DNA from: an uncultured Prevotellaceae bacterium | GTDB taxonomy: Bacteria; Bacteroidota; Bacteroidia; Bacteroidales; Bacteroidaceae | Direction: 5' to 3' | Assembly (NCBI GenBank): GCA_947165505.1 | Contig: CAMVAT010000006.1 | Coordinates: forward strand, 1 to 64,000 | Length of the DNA: 64,000 nucleotides | Shown: in pieces, positions 7,396-16,106 of the stretch | Layout: every line of letters begins with the position of its first letter | Numbering within the stretch: the first letter of the stretch is position 1 | Translations under genes and position numbers: made by a program | Notes under the pieces: generated by a model | Told to the model about the DNA's origin: nothing | The model's input: only the letters and a program-made list of their open reading frames with translations | The model's database searches: none

Positions 7396-7582
7396 GAAGG
7401 ACGGCTATCCTTGGCAGAGCATGTTGGAACTGAACGACGAGAACGGTGTGTGGCGCAAGAACGGAGCAGGCAATGCAGGAGGTGCCATGTACCTCATCGA
7501 CCGCGACGGCACCATCCTCTCCACTTCTACAGATGCCGAGGAACTGGAGCCGCTTATCAAGGCTGCGATTGAGCGAGAGTAG
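7394..7582 (+). pseudogene. 3' tail of a TlpA-like thioredoxin-domain gene
   Basis: In the frame ending at TAG 7580-7582 the sequence reads KKDGYPWQSMLELND, then a segment with GGAMYLIDRDGTIL and EELEPLIK. This is the usual C-terminal end of a TlpA/ResA-type thioredoxin domain (the GYPW segment, cis-Pro region replaced by NAGGAMYLID, final helix). No start codon or catalytic CxxC part is present. It is fused to the sigma fragment. Confidence 0.8.
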
Positions 7583-7613
7583 AGCCAAAATAGCACTCAA
7601 CATTGAATAAGAC

Positions 7614-9338
7614 ATGACTACATTCAAAATAACGTCACAAATTACTCCCTCCCCTCGGGGAGGGATGGGGTGGGGGCTCCTCCTTTTCTTCACTCTTGTC
7701 GCATTGGCAGGTCAGGCGCAGACAAAGACTTCGGCACAGCTTCGCGGTCGCATCGTCAATGTTCCTGCGGAATATGAAAACCGTCTCAGTCTGCATGAGT
7801 ATGACCCGCTGCAAACCATATCCTTCAACGACGTGCCGCTGCAACTCGATAGCCTCGGACGCTTCGAGGCAGAGGTGCCGCTGATGGATACTGCACCCGT
7901 CGCGCTTGTTTGGACGAGACTCCTGCTATCGCCGGGCGAGACGTATGACGTGGAAATGGACGGTGCGACGGGTAACGTCGTTGTCAAGGGCCGCAATGCT
8001 GCGCTGACAAATGAAGTCATCCAGCACCAGCCGGAGGGTTGCGTCTGGGACATGGATGCGATGAAGGATAAGACCGACGCATTCGTGATTGATGCCGCCG
8101 AAAAGGAACTGAAACGCTTGGAGGTAGCCAACGACTCCATACAGAAAGCCAACGGATTGTCTGTACAGTGGCGCAATTATGCCAAATCCCGTGTGCTATC
8201 TACCATAGCCGGCTATCTTGTTCAGCGCCGATACGTTGATGCTGCCGTGCGCCAGTCTGCCGACGGCAAACTGTGGCGATGGTTGCATGACCATTTCATC
8301 TGCCAGATGCCACGTCCGTACACGTTGATTCAAGACCATTTAGGCTACATCATCATGAACTACACGAGGGAACTTATCTCGCCACGAGTCCGAAAAGGAT
8401 TTAACCTGCGTGGCATCGACACCGCCATCAGTATTGCATTGGAACAGCAGGCAGACGGCACTATTAGCCGCAGCGAGGCCTTCGCCGACAGTCTGCGCAC
8501 GCTCCGCACAATGCTCCACGACTACAAGGCTCTGTCCGACGCAGGCACCCCTGACTCCATATTGGCCAGCCTTCCCTTTGCCAGAGCCGTACCTCAATAC
8601 TTTTCCGACGCATATCTCACGGGGCTGATCACGGGTGGTGCCGTCGGTGAGCGTGAGACCATGGAGGATATCCATCGCGTTGCCTCACTTGACATGCCCG
8701 ACGACATCCGCGACTACGCCCGCGCCGTGCTCCTCTATAGCCAGTTAGAACAGTACCACGCCCCGCTGAACCCCGCGTTGCTGAAACTCGCCAACGAAGT
8801 GAAGAACGACTATTTCCGCACTCGCATCATTGAACAGAGTAACCGTTACCACGACCTCGCCCTGCGAAGCGATTACGAAGCCAGTCTGATGCCAAACGAA
8901 CCATTGGTTGGCCTTATCGATGGCGAAGAAATCTTCTCTAAAATCATCAGGCCATACCGTGGCCGTATCCTTTTCGTCGATTTCTGGGGAACGTGGTGCG
9001 GCCCCTGTAAATATGACCTGAAAAGCCATACCCATCCGCTGCATCAGGCACTCGGCGACCTGCCCGTCACCTACCTCTACCTATGCAACAACAGCGCGAC
9101 GGAAGCATGGCGCAGCACGATCGCCGAATATAGCCTCACGGGCGAGCACCTCGTCCACTACAACCTGCCTGCCGCCCAGCAGAGTGCCGTCGAGAAATAC
9201 CTCGGAGTGCATAAATTCCCCACCTATATCATCTTCGACCGCAACGGCCAGCGCGTCACAACCGAAGAGAACGAGCCGAGACCTTACGACCCCGAATCCG
9301 TCCGCAGGTTGATGATGGGGTTGATAGACAACAAATAA
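7614..9338 (+). CDS. Secreted TlpA-like thioredoxin-domain protein 1
   Basis: A 574-residue exported protein. The N-terminus is a ~36-residue signal peptide, part of which (TPSPRGGMGWG) is encoded by a G/C-rich hairpin repeat at 7644-7680; an internal ATG at 7663 could be an alternative start. Residues ~40-130 form a beta-rich N-terminal domain, followed by a helical linker. The C-terminal thioredoxin fold has FVDFWGTWCGPCK (WCGPC at 461-465) and the cis-proline region HKFPTYIIF. Periplasmic TlpA-like proteins reduce disulfides, often during envelope stress. It is followed after 12 nt by a second such gene, and the C-terminal third is clearly paralogous to the 10828 gene. Target unknown. Confidence 0.85.
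   Translation: MTTFKITSQITPSPRGGMGWGLLLFFTLVALAGQAQTKTSAQLRGRIVNVPAEYENRLSLHEYDPLQTISFNDVPLQLDSLGRFEAEVPLMDTAPVALVWTRLLLSPGETYDVEMDGATGNVVVKGRNAALTNEVIQHQPEGCVWDMDAMKDKTDAFVIDAAEKELKRLEVANDSIQKANGLSVQWRNYAKSRVLSTIAGYLVQRRYVDAAVRQSADGKLWRWLHDHFICQMPRPYTLIQDHLGYIIMNYTRELISPRVRKGFNLRGIDTAISIALEQQADGTISRSEAFADSLRTLRTMLHDYKALSDAGTPDSILASLPFARAVPQYFSDAYLTGLITGGAVGERETMEDIHRVASLDMPDDIRDYARAVLLYSQLEQYHAPLNPALLKLANEVKNDYFRTRIIEQSNRYHDLALRSDYEASLMPNEPLVGLIDGEEIFSKIIRPYRGRILFVDFWGTWCGPCKYDLKSHTHPLHQALGDLPVTYLYLCNNSATEAWRSTIAEYSLTGEHLVHYNLPAAQQSAVEKYLGVHKFPTYIIFDRNGQRVTTEENEPRPYDPESVRRLMMGLIDNK
7644..7680 (+). repeat. G/C-rich hairpin repeat inside a signal-peptide coding region
   Basis: CCCTCCCC-TC-GGGGAGGG followed by ATGGGG and TGGGGG. 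An almost identical copy lies in the same coding position of the gene at 10828, and inverted copies lie between genes at 16105-16140 and 55460-55497. Confidence 0.8.
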
Positions 9339-9350
9339 ATCATCATAATA

Positions 9351-10820
9351 ATGAACAAGAAAACCATCATCTCCGTCCTGCTCGTCCTTGTGGCTGTGGC
9401 GGGGCAGGCACAGACAAAGACAGCAACCATCACGGGCTATTCGCCCGCATTGAAAGACGGAACTGTCGCAGAATCTTCTATCGACAATGTGCGCGTGGCA
9501 TCAGACACCATACAGGGTGGACGTTTTGCCCTGACCGTTCCCGTGGAAGGACTCACGAAGAGTTACTTGTTCCTTGAGGGAGAAGGATGCCCCAATCGCC
9601 TGATGACCATTTGGCTAAGACCTGGTGTGGACGTGAAAGTAACGGGGACAGACTGTCTCTACCCTTTGTGGAAGGTGGATAGTCCGCTGCCCGAACAGCA
9701 GACACTCAACCGTATTACGGAGTATGGTTATGACACGCTGGCAGAAACATTGCGACTCGGTCTTGCCAATGCATCGTGGGACGAAGAGAGGTCTGTCTAT
9801 ATGAAATATTTGAAACAGACGATGGACATTCTACCCTCATTGCCGGTAGATGCCGCATCGCTTGATGAGTTAGAGGGTGTGGCTATGATGGCAAGAAACT
9901 ATGAGAAAGACTTCCCTGATATGGAGCAGTTGAAGGAATTGGAGGCTTCCACCGCAGCCCGTGCGCCGAAAGGGTTTGAAGAGCAACTGGCACAGATTCA
10001 CACTCAGGTTTATCCGCCACATATCTTGCAGGTAGGCGAAGAGGCCATTGACGCCGAACTCATAGATATGCAAGGTCAAAAGCATCATCTCGCAGAAGTG
10101 TTGGGACAGCCCGACCGGTACGTGCTGCTTGATTTCTGGAGTCTGGGATGCGGCCCTTGCCGTATGGCTGAGCCAGAGATGAGAAGAGCTTACGAGCAAT
10201 CGCAAGGGAAGTTGGAAATCATCGGCATCAATCAGGATAAAATTTCTGCTTGGCAAGAGGACGATTTCAGCAAGAGCATTGCCTGGAAGAACTGGAGCGA
10301 TGGCAAGATGGGCAAAGCTGACATCGAAAACAGTTATTGCGATAGGAAAGCCATCCCTTATTATGTGTTGATTTCGCCCGACAATCGCATCCTGTGGAAG
10401 GGTGCCGGATATGGCGCAGGATGGTTTATGGGCTTGGTTTCCGCCATCAACGGTCCCAAACAAGACAATACCGCCAACCTCTCATTTTCCATCCGACAAG
10501 TGAATGCCGATGCCCGTGGTACCACCATCAGCTTCCGCTTTTACGGTCAGGAAGGCTATTGGTTTCGTATCGCCAAAGAATCCTATCTTGAAGCCAACGG
10601 CAAGAAATATCATCTGAAAGAAGCGCATGGCATCACGCTTGACGAAAACATCTATCCCGCACAGAAAGCGTCTGCAATCACAGAAGGTATTATGGGCAAA
10701 CTGTTCTTTACCGACTTCACGCTCACCTTCGAACCGTTCGAGACAATTCCCGAAACCTTCGACTTCAAGGAAGGCGACGGCGAGGGTGCCTTCGTCATCC
10801 GCAATGTTTCTATAAAATAA
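9351..10820 (+). CDS. Secreted TlpA-like thioredoxin-domain protein 2
   Basis: A 489-residue exported protein with a conventional signal peptide (about 1-22, ending AGQAQ). Its thioredoxin domain lies in the middle, with the active site reading LGCGPCR (Cys267, Cys270): the Trp usually found before the first Cys is Gly. The cis-Pro segment is KAIPYYVLI. After the redox domain comes an extension of about 120 residues containing EANGKKYHLKEAHGITL and a following FxLxFxP ... FDF block, a module also found in the neighbours at 10828 and 14913. Gaps of 12 and 7 nt to the flanking TlpA genes indicate one operon. Confidence 0.83.
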   Translation: MNKKTIISVLLVLVAVAGQAQTKTATITGYSPALKDGTVAESSIDNVRVASDTIQGGRFALTVPVEGLTKSYLFLEGEGCPNRLMTIWLRPGVDVKVTGTDCLYPLWKVDSPLPEQQTLNRITEYGYDTLAETLRLGLANASWDEERSVYMKYLKQTMDILPSLPVDAASLDELEGVAMMARNYEKDFPDMEQLKELEASTAARAPKGFEEQLAQIHTQVYPPHILQVGEEAIDAELIDMQGQKHHLAEVLGQPDRYVLLDFWSLGCGPCRMAEPEMRRAYEQSQGKLEIIGINQDKISAWQEDDFSKSIAWKNWSDGKMGKADIENSYCDRKAIPYYVLISPDNRILWKGAGYGAGWFMGLVSAINGPKQDNTANLSFSIRQVNADARGTTISFRFYGQEGYWFRIAKESYLEANGKKYHLKEAHGITLDENIYPAQKASAITEGIMGKLFFTDFTLTFEPFETIPETFDFKEGDGEGAFVIRNVSIK

Positions 10821-10827
10821 CAACGAC

Positions 10828-13200
10828 ATGACAACATTCAAAAAAGCGTCACAAACTACTCCCTCCCCTCAGGGAGGGATGGGGTGGGGGCTTCTCCTTT
10901 TCTTCGCCTTTTTCGCAATGACCGCGCAGGCGCAGACCAAGCTCTGGAACCATGTAGTGACAGGCTATGCCAATACGCCTGTCGTCAAAGTGACGAGCGT
11001 GGCCTTGTACGCCGACCGCACGGAGGTGGGCATACACCTTGATGTCCCCAAAGGGCAACCGGTGGGCTTTATGCCCGGCACCTCATTGAAAACCGGCGAT
11101 AAGGAATATATGGTGCGTGACGCCACCGTCATCCGGCTGGGCGAGCCTTACACGATGCCCGCCGACACGCTGAGCCTCACCCTCTCGTTTGCCCCTTTAC
11201 CAGCGGCGACAAAGCGTTTCGACTTCGTGTCGCCCGACGGATTGCAACTGCTCAACATCCGAAGCGCGGATGAAATGCCAGAGGGGATTGCCGACACCTA
11301 CTGGCGCAGCGAGGCCACGGGCGAATGGCTCATAGGCTTTGCACCGAAACATGTCATTTATGACCATCATGTGTGCGACATCGTCAGCCAGACAGAAAAG
11401 AAAGATTTCTATACGCTGACCCTCAATGATGGTACGACCATTCGGGTAGGCAAGATGAAAAAGGGTGTGCGTGACATCACCATTGGCAACAGGAAGCCTG
11501 TGGCGTGCAGCCCCGTCACTACGGCCACGCTGCCCGATTATCCGACAAAGGACACACGAAAAGGATTCATTGACAACGGTTACAGTCTGACAGATAGCGT
11601 GACCGTCATCGGATGGCTGAAAGATATGCCGGAGCAGGCATGGAAAAAAGGAAAAGAGTTTGAAATCAACTGTAATGACATCATCAGCGGCAAGCAGGAG
11701 AGCGCTTTCGCCAAGATGGACACCCTGGGCCGGTTCACGCTCAGAATGCCCCTGCTCAACTCATCTCAGGTGTTTCTCGACTGGAGGCGCACCACGAAGA
11801 GCAGCGTGCTTGAACCGGGAAAGACTTATTTCTTTCTTTACGACTTCAAAACGGGGCAAATGCTGTGGATGGGTGATGACGTGAGAGTGCAGAATGAACT
11901 GCTGACATATCCCCACGCCTGGCCCAACGAGCGCATCGGACATGAGGAGGCGGGAGAAGTCAGTGCCATGCAATTCAAGGTACAGACAGACAATACCCGT
12001 GCGGCCAACATGGCGGAGCTCAATGAACGTGTCAAGAGGCATCCCACACTCTCGCAGCGATATATCGACTATGTGGAGGGCTACTATCAGACCGCACAGG
12101 GAGAGTCGATGATGCAGGCAAGTTTCGACATCCCCGGCCGTCAGCTGCCACAGGAGTATATGGACTATGCCGGAAAAGAAGTATGGCAGAAAGCCGTCAA
12201 ACCCTATACGCTTTATCGTGACTTCGGCACTTTCATGCGCGACTATCTTGACTTGATGCAAGGGGCCCATCACGCCAATAGGGGTGAGGAAACTGTGGCG
12301 GCCATCCGTAGGCTGGAGCAGCAGGGTGTTGTGACGCTGTCAACCGACGAGAATGACGCATTGATGGCTTATGCGGAGAAGATCAACAATTTGGAAAACG
12401 ACCTGCAAAACGCCCATGACAGTGAGAAGATTGACTCGCTGGTCAACGCTTTCAACAGCGACGATACCGTCAACAAGGTTTACACGCTGTTCGATCGTAT
12501 CGGCGACCCTATCAAGAACGAACTGGCCACGTCGGTGCTCCGTGAGAACCTTGCCGTCATCGACTCTGTGGGTTGTGATGCCGACATGCGCGACATTTTC
12601 ATCGCCCGTTACCTCTACCGGCAGATTGACGTCACCCGTCAGCCTCTTGAACCCGCATTGATGGCGTATGCGGAGAAGAATGTGCGGATGCCTGCCGCCT
12701 TGATGACCATTAAGGCTATGAACGACAAATACCTTGCCATCATGCAGCGTGACATCACAAATTCGAATCAACTGAAGTCGTACAATGTGGTAGCTGACAT
12801 GAGCGACGGTGAACAAATCCTACGGAAAATCACAGAGCCATACCGCGGCCGTTTGATTCTGCTCGACATTTGGGGCACATGGTGCGGTCCCTGTAAAGAA
12901 GCACTCGCACACTCACAAGAGGAATATGAGCGGTTGAAGGGTTATGACCTCGTCTATCTCTACCTTGCCAACCGCAGCAACGACGAGTCGTGGAAAAGCG
13001 TCATCAAGGAGTACGGCGTCATGGGCGACAACGTGGTGCATTACAATCTGCCTTTCGACCAACAGGATGCCATCGAACACTTCCTGCAAGTCCATGCCTT
13101 CCCCACCTACAAACTCATCGACCGCAACGGCAATGTCCTCGATGTGAATGCCGACCCGCACGACCTCGAAGGACTGGCCAACCTGTTGGAAAAATTTTAG
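10828..13200 (+). CDS. Secreted TlpA-like thioredoxin-domain protein 3 (large)
   Basis: A 790-residue exported protein. The signal peptide again includes a stretch (TPSPQGGMGWG) encoded by a hairpin repeat. Residues ~40-230 hold the accessory module (KTGDKEYMVRDATVIRL, then LSFAPLP and FDFVSPDG), ~240-350 a domain like the N-terminus of TlpA protein 1, then helices, and a C-terminal thioredoxin fold with WCGPC at 685-689 and HAFPTYKLI. The octapeptide ALMAYAEK occurs twice, about 99 residues apart, encoded by near-identical DNA at 12359 and 12655. Last gene of the TlpA trio; the sigma promoter motif begins 12 nt after its stop. Confidence 0.83.
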   Translation: MTTFKKASQTTPSPQGGMGWGLLLFFAFFAMTAQAQTKLWNHVVTGYANTPVVKVTSVALYADRTEVGIHLDVPKGQPVGFMPGTSLKTGDKEYMVRDATVIRLGEPYTMPADTLSLTLSFAPLPAATKRFDFVSPDGLQLLNIRSADEMPEGIADTYWRSEATGEWLIGFAPKHVIYDHHVCDIVSQTEKKDFYTLTLNDGTTIRVGKMKKGVRDITIGNRKPVACSPVTTATLPDYPTKDTRKGFIDNGYSLTDSVTVIGWLKDMPEQAWKKGKEFEINCNDIISGKQESAFAKMDTLGRFTLRMPLLNSSQVFLDWRRTTKSSVLEPGKTYFFLYDFKTGQMLWMGDDVRVQNELLTYPHAWPNERIGHEEAGEVSAMQFKVQTDNTRAANMAELNERVKRHPTLSQRYIDYVEGYYQTAQGESMMQASFDIPGRQLPQEYMDYAGKEVWQKAVKPYTLYRDFGTFMRDYLDLMQGAHHANRGEETVAAIRRLEQQGVVTLSTDENDALMAYAEKINNLENDLQNAHDSEKIDSLVNAFNSDDTVNKVYTLFDRIGDPIKNELATSVLRENLAVIDSVGCDADMRDIFIARYLYRQIDVTRQPLEPALMAYAEKNVRMPAALMTIKAMNDKYLAIMQRDITNSNQLKSYNVVADMSDGEQILRKITEPYRGRLILLDIWGTWCGPCKEALAHSQEEYERLKGYDLVYLYLANRSNDESWKSVIKEYGVMGDNVVHYNLPFDQQDAIEHFLQVHAFPTYKLIDRNGNVLDVNADPHDLEGLANLLEKF
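10858..10892 (+). repeat. G/C-rich hairpin repeat inside the third TlpA gene
   Basis: CCCTCCCC-TCA-GGGAGGG with the ATGGGG and TGGGGG tail, same orientation and same coding position as 7644-7680. Confidence 0.8.
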
Positions 13201-13211
13201 AAATTGATTTT

Positions 13212-13238
13212 CGGCTTTTTCGCGCCATCGACGTATCA
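13212..13238 (+). promoter_or_regulatory. Predicted ECF-sigma promoter, site 2
   Basis: CGGCTTTT (13212-13219), 12 nt, CGTATCA (13232-13238), 17 nt before the sigma ATG. Identical box spacing to sites at 7229 and 17569, suggesting autoregulation of the sigma operon. Confidence 0.7.
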
Positions 13239-13255
13239 CTATCAGAGCCGGAAGA

Positions 13256-13816
13256 ATGGACGACACAGCACAACACATCATCACCCGCTGCCAACAAGGT
13301 GACAAAGAGGCCTTTAGGTGGGTGGTGCAGAAGCATCAGCGGATGGTCTTTTCGCTGGCGCTGAAAATGTTGTGCGATGAGGAGGAGGCCAAAGATGTCG
13401 TGCAGGATACCATGCTCAAGGCATGGCTCAACATCGGTAGTTACGACCATCGTAACGCACTCTCCACATGGCTTTATACCATCGCTTCGCGACTCTGCCT
13501 CGACCGGCTCAAGCGGATGCACCGCATCGTGCCGGTGGCGGGTGATGACCTGGTGTTGCGCCGCCTCGCCGATGACACCGACCATCAGGTGGAACTTGAA
13601 AACCGGGAGTGGGTGGCTGTCGTCAGGTTGATGGCCGGCAGACTGAGCCATAAACAAAAATGGGTGTTCACGCTCTGCGAACTCGAAGGCTTGTCGGTCG
13701 CCGAGGCGGAGCAAATCACGGGCATGACGGCCAAACAAGTGAAAGACAACCTCCATGTGGCACGGCAGAAAGTACGAAGGAAACTGACAAAATTAGGATA
13801 TGGACCAAACGAATGA
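13256..13816 (+). CDS. ECF-type RNA polymerase sigma factor
   Basis: A 186-residue group-4 sigma factor. Region 2 (about residues 10-75) has GDKEAFRWVVQKHQ and EEEAKDVVQDTMLKAWLN; region 4 (about 125-180) has HKQKWVFTLCELEGLSVAE and the helix-turn-helix end KQVKDNLHVARQKVRRKL. It directs RNA polymerase to a small regulon when released from its anti-sigma factor. Its last 17 nt overlap the start of the anti-sigma gene, and a conserved promoter motif lies 17 nt upstream. Start is fixed by agreement with the duplicated fragment at 7273. Confidence 0.93.
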   Translation: MDDTAQHIITRCQQGDKEAFRWVVQKHQRMVFSLALKMLCDEEEAKDVVQDTMLKAWLNIGSYDHRNALSTWLYTIASRLCLDRLKRMHRIVPVAGDDLVLRRLADDTDHQVELENREWVAVVRLMAGRLSHKQKWVFTLCELEGLSVAEAEQITGMTAKQVKDNLHVARQKVRRKLTKLGYGPNE

Positions 13817-14831
13817 CATACTCCAACGGCTGCGAGGCCGGCAACCCTCTATCGACCATCCTGATGAGTTGACGGAGCGCATCATGGACAGTCTGCCCGA
13901 TATCGAGCCGGCTGCCACACCATCGCATACGGCACAGCCAGCATCGCAGGCATCTTTGCCTTTGTATGAAGGACCTGTTTCGCGCAGAGTAGGGCAGTGG
14001 TGGCGCTGGGGAGCCGTCGCCGCCAGTCTGTTGCTCTTGTTCGGTGCGGGTGCCGTCATCTTCTTCAAGCAACAAAAGCAAGATGGCGGAGTGTTAGTTA
14101 AACAATCAAATGATGTTGAGCAGACTCAAAGCATCGAACAGACCCGGAGTGTTGAGCAGTCTGTTGAGCCCGTTTCGCCTGTACAGCATATAGCACCTGT
14201 TCAGCCCAAACAGTCTGTTCAGCCACGTCAGCATATTACGGATGCTCAGTCCGTTTCGCCCGTTAGGAGTATTGCGCAGGCGAAGCCTACAGCGCCTGTT
14301 CAGTCTGTTCAGTCTGCTCAGCCTGTTGGGGATGCTGCGTTAACCCAAACCTCCTTTCCCCCGATTCCAGCCCACTATAATCCCACCCCCCAAACGATGT
14401 ACGCCTCTCGGGTGATAATGACCGATTCTGTCTACCAGCCGTCGCGTATGGATGAATTCATCGCTAAGATGGCTGATTTTCAGCAGGTGCAGGCCCTGCC
14501 CCTCGATTGCACGTGCCTGAAAGACACCACGGTGGTGAACACGGCCTACCTCTTCCCCGACAAGAAAGAGGTGAATGTGTTCGGGCGACTCCTTCAGGCG
14601 GCTTGCTCCTACGATGACAGTTCACCGGGATATCTGCTCAACTACTCTCACCAGCAGTTCTTCTTCACGTTGGAGGACACCCAAAAACGTCAGCGATATC
14701 TCTGGATTGCCGAGCGCATCAATGGCGATCGCATCTTGCTCTTCTGCACCCATGCACCACTCGATGCAGCTCCCTCGTCGGCTTGTTACTACCTCGTCAA
14801 AGAAGAGTTGACCAAGACGATGGGCAGTTAG
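13800..14831 (+). CDS. Transmembrane anti-sigma factor (partner of the 13256 sigma)
   Basis: A 343-residue single-pass membrane protein. A ~65-residue cytoplasmic N-terminus (DELTERIMDSLPD) would hold the sigma factor; the membrane segment is at about 69-89; residues 100-185 are a low-complexity linker rich in SVQ/PVQ repeats; a periplasmic domain of ~150 residues follows, with a CTCLKD pair of cysteines near 239-241. Overlap with the sigma gene by 17 nt supports the role. No zinc-binding anti-sigma motif was seen, so the assignment rests on topology and position. The cysteines could allow redox sensing (inference). Confidence 0.78.
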   Translation: MDQTNDILQRLRGRQPSIDHPDELTERIMDSLPDIEPAATPSHTAQPASQASLPLYEGPVSRRVGQWWRWGAVAASLLLLFGAGAVIFFKQQKQDGGVLVKQSNDVEQTQSIEQTRSVEQSVEPVSPVQHIAPVQPKQSVQPRQHITDAQSVSPVRSIAQAKPTAPVQSVQSAQPVGDAALTQTSFPPIPAHYNPTPQTMYASRVIMTDSVYQPSRMDEFIAKMADFQQVQALPLDCTCLKDTTVVNTAYLFPDKKEVNVFGRLLQAACSYDDSSPGYLLNYSHQQFFFTLEDTQKRQRYLWIAERINGDRILLFCTHAPLDAAPSSACYYLVKEELTKTMGS

Positions 14832-14912
14832 CACCAACAAACCCATAGTCACAGCGCTGAATATACAGTAAACTTGAAAACGATAACTATTTTAAAACAT
14901 ACCAAACGAGAG

Positions 14913-16106
14913 ATGAAAACTTTTAGAATAATCCTCATCACCCTGCTCACATCCTTTGCTGTCGGTGTGCAAGCACAGAAGAAAGATGCCATCGTGCTCG
15001 CCAAGAGTTCTGGATACGTGATGCCACGCACCCTGTTGCAGGTGGATACAAACAGTCAAGAGGAGACCATGCGGTGGCCCGGCACCAACAATGAGTGGAT
15101 TAAAGACTCATGTTGGGCTGAGTCTGTGCCCGTGGCCGAACATATCGAACGTTTTTTTCCCAACACCCTTTTTGATACCGAACTGATGACGTTATTGGCC
15201 AATTCGCCCGATGTGAAGACTTCCTTCGAGGATTATGTACCACTCGGGTGGGTGTTGGCTGAAGAGGAGAAAGAGACGGTGCTCCATTGCTATCTGCGGA
15301 TGCCTTCTGATGTGCTCACCCATCTATGGGTCGCCTCGGAAGAGGCCTGTCTCGTTGACCGCGTCACGGGTACACAATACCGCATACGGCGCACCGAGCC
15401 CGAATGTACACGTAAACATCTCTGTATGAAAGCCCCAAAAGGCGAGGTGCTCGACCTGCGTGTCTTTTTCCCGCCGCTGCCCGATACGGTCGATGACGTG
15501 ACCATCTTCGGTGTGCCCGTATGGCGTCTCGTGGGCAATAACGTCAAACTGAAACACCGCGCCCATGGTGTGTTCAACGCCTACGACACAATACCGCGAC
15601 TCCGCCAGCCGCGACTGCTCCATGAGCACCTCAGCGAGAACGCACCCTATGACAAACAGAACTGGAACACATGGCGTGTCTATACCGACCCGCATCTCAT
15701 CCGTCCACTCGATGACTACACCATGGCAGCTTGGCTCACGCCCGAGGCCACCTATCTGGCGATGGCTGTCGAACAGAACTGGACGACCGAGTATTTCGGG
15801 TTTGAGCCGGGCACGATGCTGCTCGACGAGTATGGCCGCCAGTACCACCTCCGTGAGGTGCAGGGACTGCCCTTGGAACAAATCTTCTTCATGGAGGGCA
15901 ATGCCGGTGACTATTTCGCTTTCATGCTGGTCTTCGACCCCATGCCCTTGGATGTCGGCTCCTTCTCTTATATCGAACCCGATGGCGAGCCATTCAGTGC
16001 CTGGGGCGCCAATTGGCACGGAACCACGAAAGACAATCTCAATGTGCAAACCCTCCGCACCAACCAGTCGCTCTTCCGCTATCTGCCGCGGCAGGTGGTG
16101 AAGTAG
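14913..16106 (+). CDS. Secreted protein of the sigma operon, TlpA-accessory module
   Basis: About 397 residues with a signal peptide (MKTFRIILITLLTSFAVGVQAQ); an upstream in-frame ATG at 14874 lacks a signal-like start and is less likely. The protein has no CxxC. It contains two regions resembling the module beside the thioredoxin domains of the 9351 and 10828 proteins: VTGTQYRIRRTEPE with FFPPLPDTVDDV (about 155-200), and DEYGRQYHLREVQGLPLEQ with FDPMPLDVGSFSYIEPDG (about 310-370). Third gene of the sigma/anti-sigma operon (81-nt gap), so a role with the TlpA proteins is likely. Function unknown. Confidence 0.65.
   Translation: MKTFRIILITLLTSFAVGVQAQKKDAIVLAKSSGYVMPRTLLQVDTNSQEETMRWPGTNNEWIKDSCWAESVPVAEHIERFFPNTLFDTELMTLLANSPDVKTSFEDYVPLGWVLAEEEKETVLHCYLRMPSDVLTHLWVASEEACLVDRVTGTQYRIRRTEPECTRKHLCMKAPKGEVLDLRVFFPPLPDTVDDVTIFGVPVWRLVGNNVKLKHRAHGVFNAYDTIPRLRQPRLLHEHLSENAPYDKQNWNTWRVYTDPHLIRPLDDYTMAAWLTPEATYLAMAVEQNWTTEYFGFEPGTMLLDEYGRQYHLREVQGLPLEQIFFMEGNAGDYFAFMLVFDPMPLDVGSFSYIEPDGEPFSAWGANWHGTTKDNLNVQTLRTNQSLFRYLPRQVVK

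Noticed and set aside
7192..7572. 126-codon frame that begins in the terminator and contains the sigma N-terminus
   Set aside because: Beyond the sigma fragment it reads basic nonsense (RRERCVAQERSRQCRRC), while another frame matches a TlpA tail; it is a fusion scar, not an intact gene.
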